From positions 26,198,283 to 26,262,282 of the forward strand of contig OU612066.1 in the NCBI GenBank assembly GCA_914767715.1: a stretch of 64,000 bases of DNA. Direction: 5' to 3'. The stretch's first letter is position 1. Every line of letters begins with the position of its first letter. The stretch is from Membranipora membranacea (taxonomy: Eukaryota; Bryozoa; Gymnolaemata; Cheilostomatida; Membraniporidae). A program made the translations under genes and the position numbers. The notes under the pieces were generated by a model, which saw only the letters and a program-made list of their open reading frames with translations, searched no databases and had not been told where the DNA came from. Positions 60,826-64,000 of the stretch are shown one piece after another.

Positions 60826-62057
60826 CCCCTTCTCTGGACTTTCTTTGATGTTTACTTTGGAAAACTTTGATTTAATGAAGTAAAGTCTTACAACTGCCCC
60901 ACCTAGTGCAAATATCCACACTACGGTAAGAGCAGCGGCAGTTGATCCAGCTCTGCTTCTGGTTAATTCTTCATAACTGCTTGTTGGTTCTGTTGGGATT
61001 GTGGTGGGCAGAGTTGTTTCAGCAAGTACGCCTGTGTCATTCCATGTTTCAATTAGTATCTATAGGAACAAAATCATCTGATTAAAGATATTGAACAAAA
61101 ACTTTCCAATCGAAATGTTTGAATTACGAGCTAGTATATACAAGTGCTAGACCTCTAGATCTGAGAGCACCAAATTAAAACTTTGTTGTGAGTTTGGTTA
61201 TAAGCTAAAATATCAGTACCGTCGCCATCGATGGATTGTAGAAATAAGTTTTAGATTTATGAGACAAATACATACTGGAGAAAGCAGTTGATTGGGGTCT
61301 ACAAAGGTGGCTGTTACAACATTCTACAAGTCACCAACATTCCCAGCTTCATCTTCTGCCTTCACTCTAAAGAGATAAGAGCTGCTTCCTGTGCTGGTTA
61401 GTTGACCTACAAGTATTTGAGTAACTTTGTAATACTGGTTAGAACTGAAATCAGCCTCACCCATCTTAATAGTGCTTGAACAGAAATTAAATCAAATCTT
61501 GTCACCAAATAGATCGAAAATATAATAAAGAAAGAAAGAATTATCTGCATCTATTGTTGCTTGTACTGGTGAGCCTATGCCTGACATGTTTATGTGTAAG
61601 TGGCTGATTGACTAAGCTGAAGTTGAAACTGTGTTCGAGCATTGATCAGGCTTGTCGGAAACACAAATTTTGTACTCAAAAACTGTAATCAAAAGCAATA
61701 AAACAATACAGGTATGGCCTACTTTGCGCCAGATGTGCGCTTACATCAAAGGCCCACCCCTCACTAAGTGGCAACAAAGTAAAGGATAAATCGAAGGAAT
61801 AAAAGAAACCTGAACATGCGATAAGGATTGATGAAGTAGGTTACCACAAAAGTTGAATTAATTGTTGTACCGAAGGCATCAAACGTCCCATTCATTCCAC
61901 TATTGTGTCCATCATCACCGGGAGCACTCCAGGTCAGCTTGAAGCTGTTATTTGACTCTCCTGCGGCTGTTATCTTCCCAGGGGGAATTCGATGATCACT
62001 AGAAGTGTCGAAGAAATTATCCATTGAAGAGTATCCTCTTGAAACTGGGAATGACAA
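60826..62057 (-). pseudogene. inverted partial copy of the last four CLCA exons, disabled
   Basis: Copies of CLCA exons 16 to 19 lie in order on the minus strand, at about 61869-62045, 61556-61683, 61278-61410 and 60826-61063. They are very similar to 45029-46508, with CLCA exon-16 residues NNSFKLTWSAPGDDGHNSGMN unchanged in part. Damage: stops inside the exon-17 copy (GCTTAG where CLCA has GCATTTTCG, then ACATAA), loss of its donor (CAG|ATAATT instead of CAG|GTAAGC), a stop in the exon-18 copy (TTGTAG for TGGTCG), and deletion of most of the Thr-rich stalk in exon 19. The TM segment is still recognisable. Exons 1-15 are absent, so this is a segmental inverted duplication rather than a processed copy, since intron positions are kept. 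Confidence 0.85.
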
Positions 62058-62344
62058 ATTGATCTCTGATCAACCTCTACAGTCATAATTAAAGTGCAAC
62101 AAGGTTAAATCTTTGGCTTTGGCTTTGGCTTTGGCAAGTTGGTGCCTGGTCACCGTCGACTCTGGACTAAGAAAGCACATAAAAAAATTTTAAAAAAAAC
62201 TGATAGGAAGCACGTATCTGCTGAAAAAGGGTACTTGCCATCTCCTACCTGTATGATCCCACTAATCAACTTAATTACTAGAACATAGGGCTATCATTAG
62301 AAGGATTACATATCCGTATGTCATAGGTAACATTTCTATTGTAG

Positions 62345-62884
62345 GCATCATCATCTTCTGTGAAGGTATGTGTTCTAGGAGATTCCCATGGAGTAAGGCT
62401 ATCTGCGTACCAAGAAGTTATCAACAAAAAAATCAGCAATATATCTTTAAGATGGGTGGTTAAAGGGGGTGCTCATGTTATGTATCACAAACAGAGAGCA
62501 CAGCTTGCCTCTCATTTTGACATTGCCGTTATCATGACTGGGGGAAATGATTTAGTAGGGAGGTCACCCGAGTCGGTTGCGGAAAGCATCAGAGAACTTT
62601 CAATTATGCTTCGTAATGTAGGAGTAAAAGCAGTATTAATCATGAGCTTCCAACCACGTGCCTTGCAAGATTATAACCTGAAAGCAAAATCTTTAAACGA
62701 GTTGTTACTTAATAATTTCCCTGACTCACGATTCAAGGAATCTGGAATTCTTTTTTGGTTTTGGGACCGTCGCATACCTAAGGCATTGTGCGATGGTACC
62801 CACATGTATCCTGTTGGTTACAGGAGATCAGCCAACTACCTGGCTTCAGCGATTCATTTTGTTAAACGTGAAATGAATAAATAA
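62345..62884 (+). CDS. SGNH-hydrolase-like domain next to a DIRS-like retroelement
   Basis: The frame encodes the three SGNH signatures in order: VCVLGDSHG (nucleophile block), MTGGNDLVG (GxND block) and CDGTHMYPVGYR (Asp/His block). It ends at a stop at 62884. There is no in-frame ATG before the GDSH block. The frame is instead preceded by a splice-acceptor-like TTCTATTGTAG, so an upstream exon or damaged start is likely. SGNH esterase-like domains occur in retrotransposon proteins such as CR1 ORF1. Its place 40 bases upstream of a DIRS-like gag on the same strand suggests it belongs to the element. Confidence 0.65.
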   Translation, partial: ASSSSVKVCVLGDSHGVRLSAYQEVINKKISNISLRWVVKGGAHVMYHKQRAQLASHFDIAVIMTGGNDLVGRSPESVAESIRELSIMLRNVGVKAVLIMSFQPRALQDYNLKAKSLNELLLNNFPDSRFKESGILFWFWDRRIPKALCDGTHMYPVGYRRSANYLASAIHFVKREMNK

Positions 62885-62924
62885 AGGCAATAGGATAATC
62901 ATCAACCAATAATTCATATTGTAG

Positions 62925-63626
62925 AGGAAAAGGAAATCTACGACTCCTGTAGAAGTATCCTCTGAATCTAGCTCAGACTCGGATGTACCTCTAGCCGCAG
63001 TAAAAGGCGTTAGAGGATTCGGCTGCATCCCTCCTGTTCCAAAAACAGGTCATGTAACAGATAAAACAAAAAAGGCCATCCGGAGAGGTGAGGTTGTAAA
63101 CCTGGCCTTGTTAAAGCCAAAGGCATTAAAAGATAAACAATCAAAAAAATTCAAGTTCAACCCGGAGTCAGGTGGCTTCGAGGAGGAAGAAGAATCGGCA
63201 GATCTTTCTTTTTACTCATGGATTGAATGTTTCTTAATATATATGTCCATTAGAGCGGAGTACTTCCCTGCAGAGATACAGGGCCTGATCAGACATATGC
63301 AAAATGTACAAATGCTGAATAGAACGGGTCGGGATGCCGTTGAATATGACGTGCAATTCCGCACGGCAAAGCACCAGCATGACACTATTCAGTGGGGAGA
63401 GTACCTCCCAGAATTGGTAGACTGCCTACCAGAGCTTAAAAGCAAGGTTAAAGCCAAACCGAAAACACCACACTCGCAATCATCATCTTCATTTAATGGT
63501 AAATGGAATGCTGTTTGTAACCAGTATAACACATTTGGGTGTAACAGAACAAATTGTCGTTATAAGCACGAGTGTAGACAGTGTAGGGGTAGTCATTCTG
63601 TAAAAGATTGTAAATCACACAAATAG
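62925..63626 (+). CDS. DIRS-like gag protein with C3H/CCHC-type zinc knuckle
   Basis: It opens after an acceptor-like CATATTGTAG with RKRKSTTPVEVSSESSSDSD. It continues through an acidic stretch (GGFEEEEESADL) to a basic C terminus with CNQYNTFGCNRTNCRYKHEC and then a CxxC-x4-H-x4-C knuckle. This W/C-rich C3H plus CCHC tail is characteristic of DIRS-type gag proteins. It ends at a stop at 63626. Confidence 0.65.
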   Translation, partial: RKRKSTTPVEVSSESSSDSDVPLAAVKGVRGFGCIPPVPKTGHVTDKTKKAIRRGEVVNLALLKPKALKDKQSKKFKFNPESGGFEEEEESADLSFYSWIECFLIYMSIRAEYFPAEIQGLIRHMQNVQMLNRTGRDAVEYDVQFRTAKHQHDTIQWGEYLPELVDCLPELKSKVKAKPKTPHSQSSSSFNGKWNAVCNQYNTFGCNRTNCRYKHECRQCRGSHSVKDCKSHK

Positions 63627-63694
63627 ATGAAATGTTGTTACCATGCTGATTAACGAAATGTTGAAGAATTTCTTTTCTTGTGTTTTCCCTTCCA

Positions 63695-64000
63695 GAAATA
63701 AAAGACTATGATGTCTCAACTCCTGTCAATGTAAAAAAATTACTGGGGATGATCGAGGCCTTTCCAGACTTGGAGTACATCGCCAATGGTTTCAGAAATG
63801 GGTTCAAACTTGGCCTTTGCCACAGTCCTCAAGTAGTGGCATCAGTTAAAGGAAAAAGCAGGAACCAAGTACATCTCATGAAAAAACTTCACGCCGAAGT
63901 AGACTTTGGCCGCATCATTGGGCCTTTTGAAAAACCTCCCATCCAGGACATGATGATTTCCCCAATCTATGTCATTCCAAAAGCTAACTCTGAAAAATGG
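63695..64000 (+). CDS. start of DIRS-like reverse transcriptase (cut by the window edge)
   Basis: An open frame from about 63695 encodes FRNGFKLGLCHS, HAEVDFGRIIGPFEKPP and MISPIYVIPKANS. These match the finger region of DIRS-type RTs (GF.xGF.., GR..GPF..PP..N...SP..V.PK). It lies 70 bases after the gag stop, in another frame, preceded by an acceptor-like CCCTTCCAG. The catalytic YxDD, RNase H and tyrosine recombinase would lie beyond base 64000. Confidence 0.7.

Noticed and set aside
1-64000. CRISPR arrays, operons, riboswitches, rRNA genes
   Set aside because: The window is eukaryotic by gene structure. No spaced direct-repeat array, rRNA-like sequence or polycistronic layout was seen.

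Overview
The window is AT-rich nuclear DNA from an animal. Its genes are split into short exons by GT-AG introns, several promoters carry TATA boxes, and decayed retroelements and inverted-repeat elements fill much of the space. A CLCA-family gene points to Metazoa. A TIR-like/TPR protein, a Gly-Tyr-rich secreted protein and SMB-like 7TM receptors fit a marine invertebrate. A demosponge is my leading guess, but I cannot prove it from sequence alone.

Layout. 1-0.6 kb: a possible signal-peptide exon of a minus-strand gene that leaves the window, with a TATA box. 0.7-13 kb: a repeat-dense region with tandem copies of one repeat, a DNA element with about 0.4-kb inverted ends and a target-site duplication, a broken non-LTR retrotransposon, a decayed one on the other strand, and a pair of related repeats, one of which carries a nested insertion. 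13.1-22.3 kb (minus): a class-B/Methuselah-like receptor gene (B) with several apparent lesions. 22.3-25.3 kb: hairpins and a LINE tail. 25.4-32.9 kb (minus): a nine-exon paralogous receptor (A). Its phases close exactly on a 1140-residue reading frame. Its introns hold an inverted-repeat element and a plus-strand TATA/signal-peptide exon.

35.3-46.5 kb (plus): a 19-exon CLCA gene, 1047 residues, with the usual HExxH site changed to RExxH. 48.2-51.9 kb (plus): a two-exon gene whose product starts MGCGSSS (acylation motif), followed by a TIR-like domain and about 13 TPRs. 53.4-56.2 kb (minus): a small secreted Gly-Tyr-rich protein with Asp-rich calcium-binding-like loops. 60.8-62.1 kb (minus): an inverted, stop-riddled copy of the last four CLCA exons. 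62.3-64 kb (plus): an SGNH-hydrolase-like reading frame, then a DIRS-like gag and the start of a reverse transcriptase, cut by the window edge.

Receptors A and B are tandem paralogues. Receptor A and the CLCA gene are divergent neighbours separated by 2.4 kb. No pathway linking the genes is evident. All exon boundaries were found by eye from splice motifs, phase and family resemblance.
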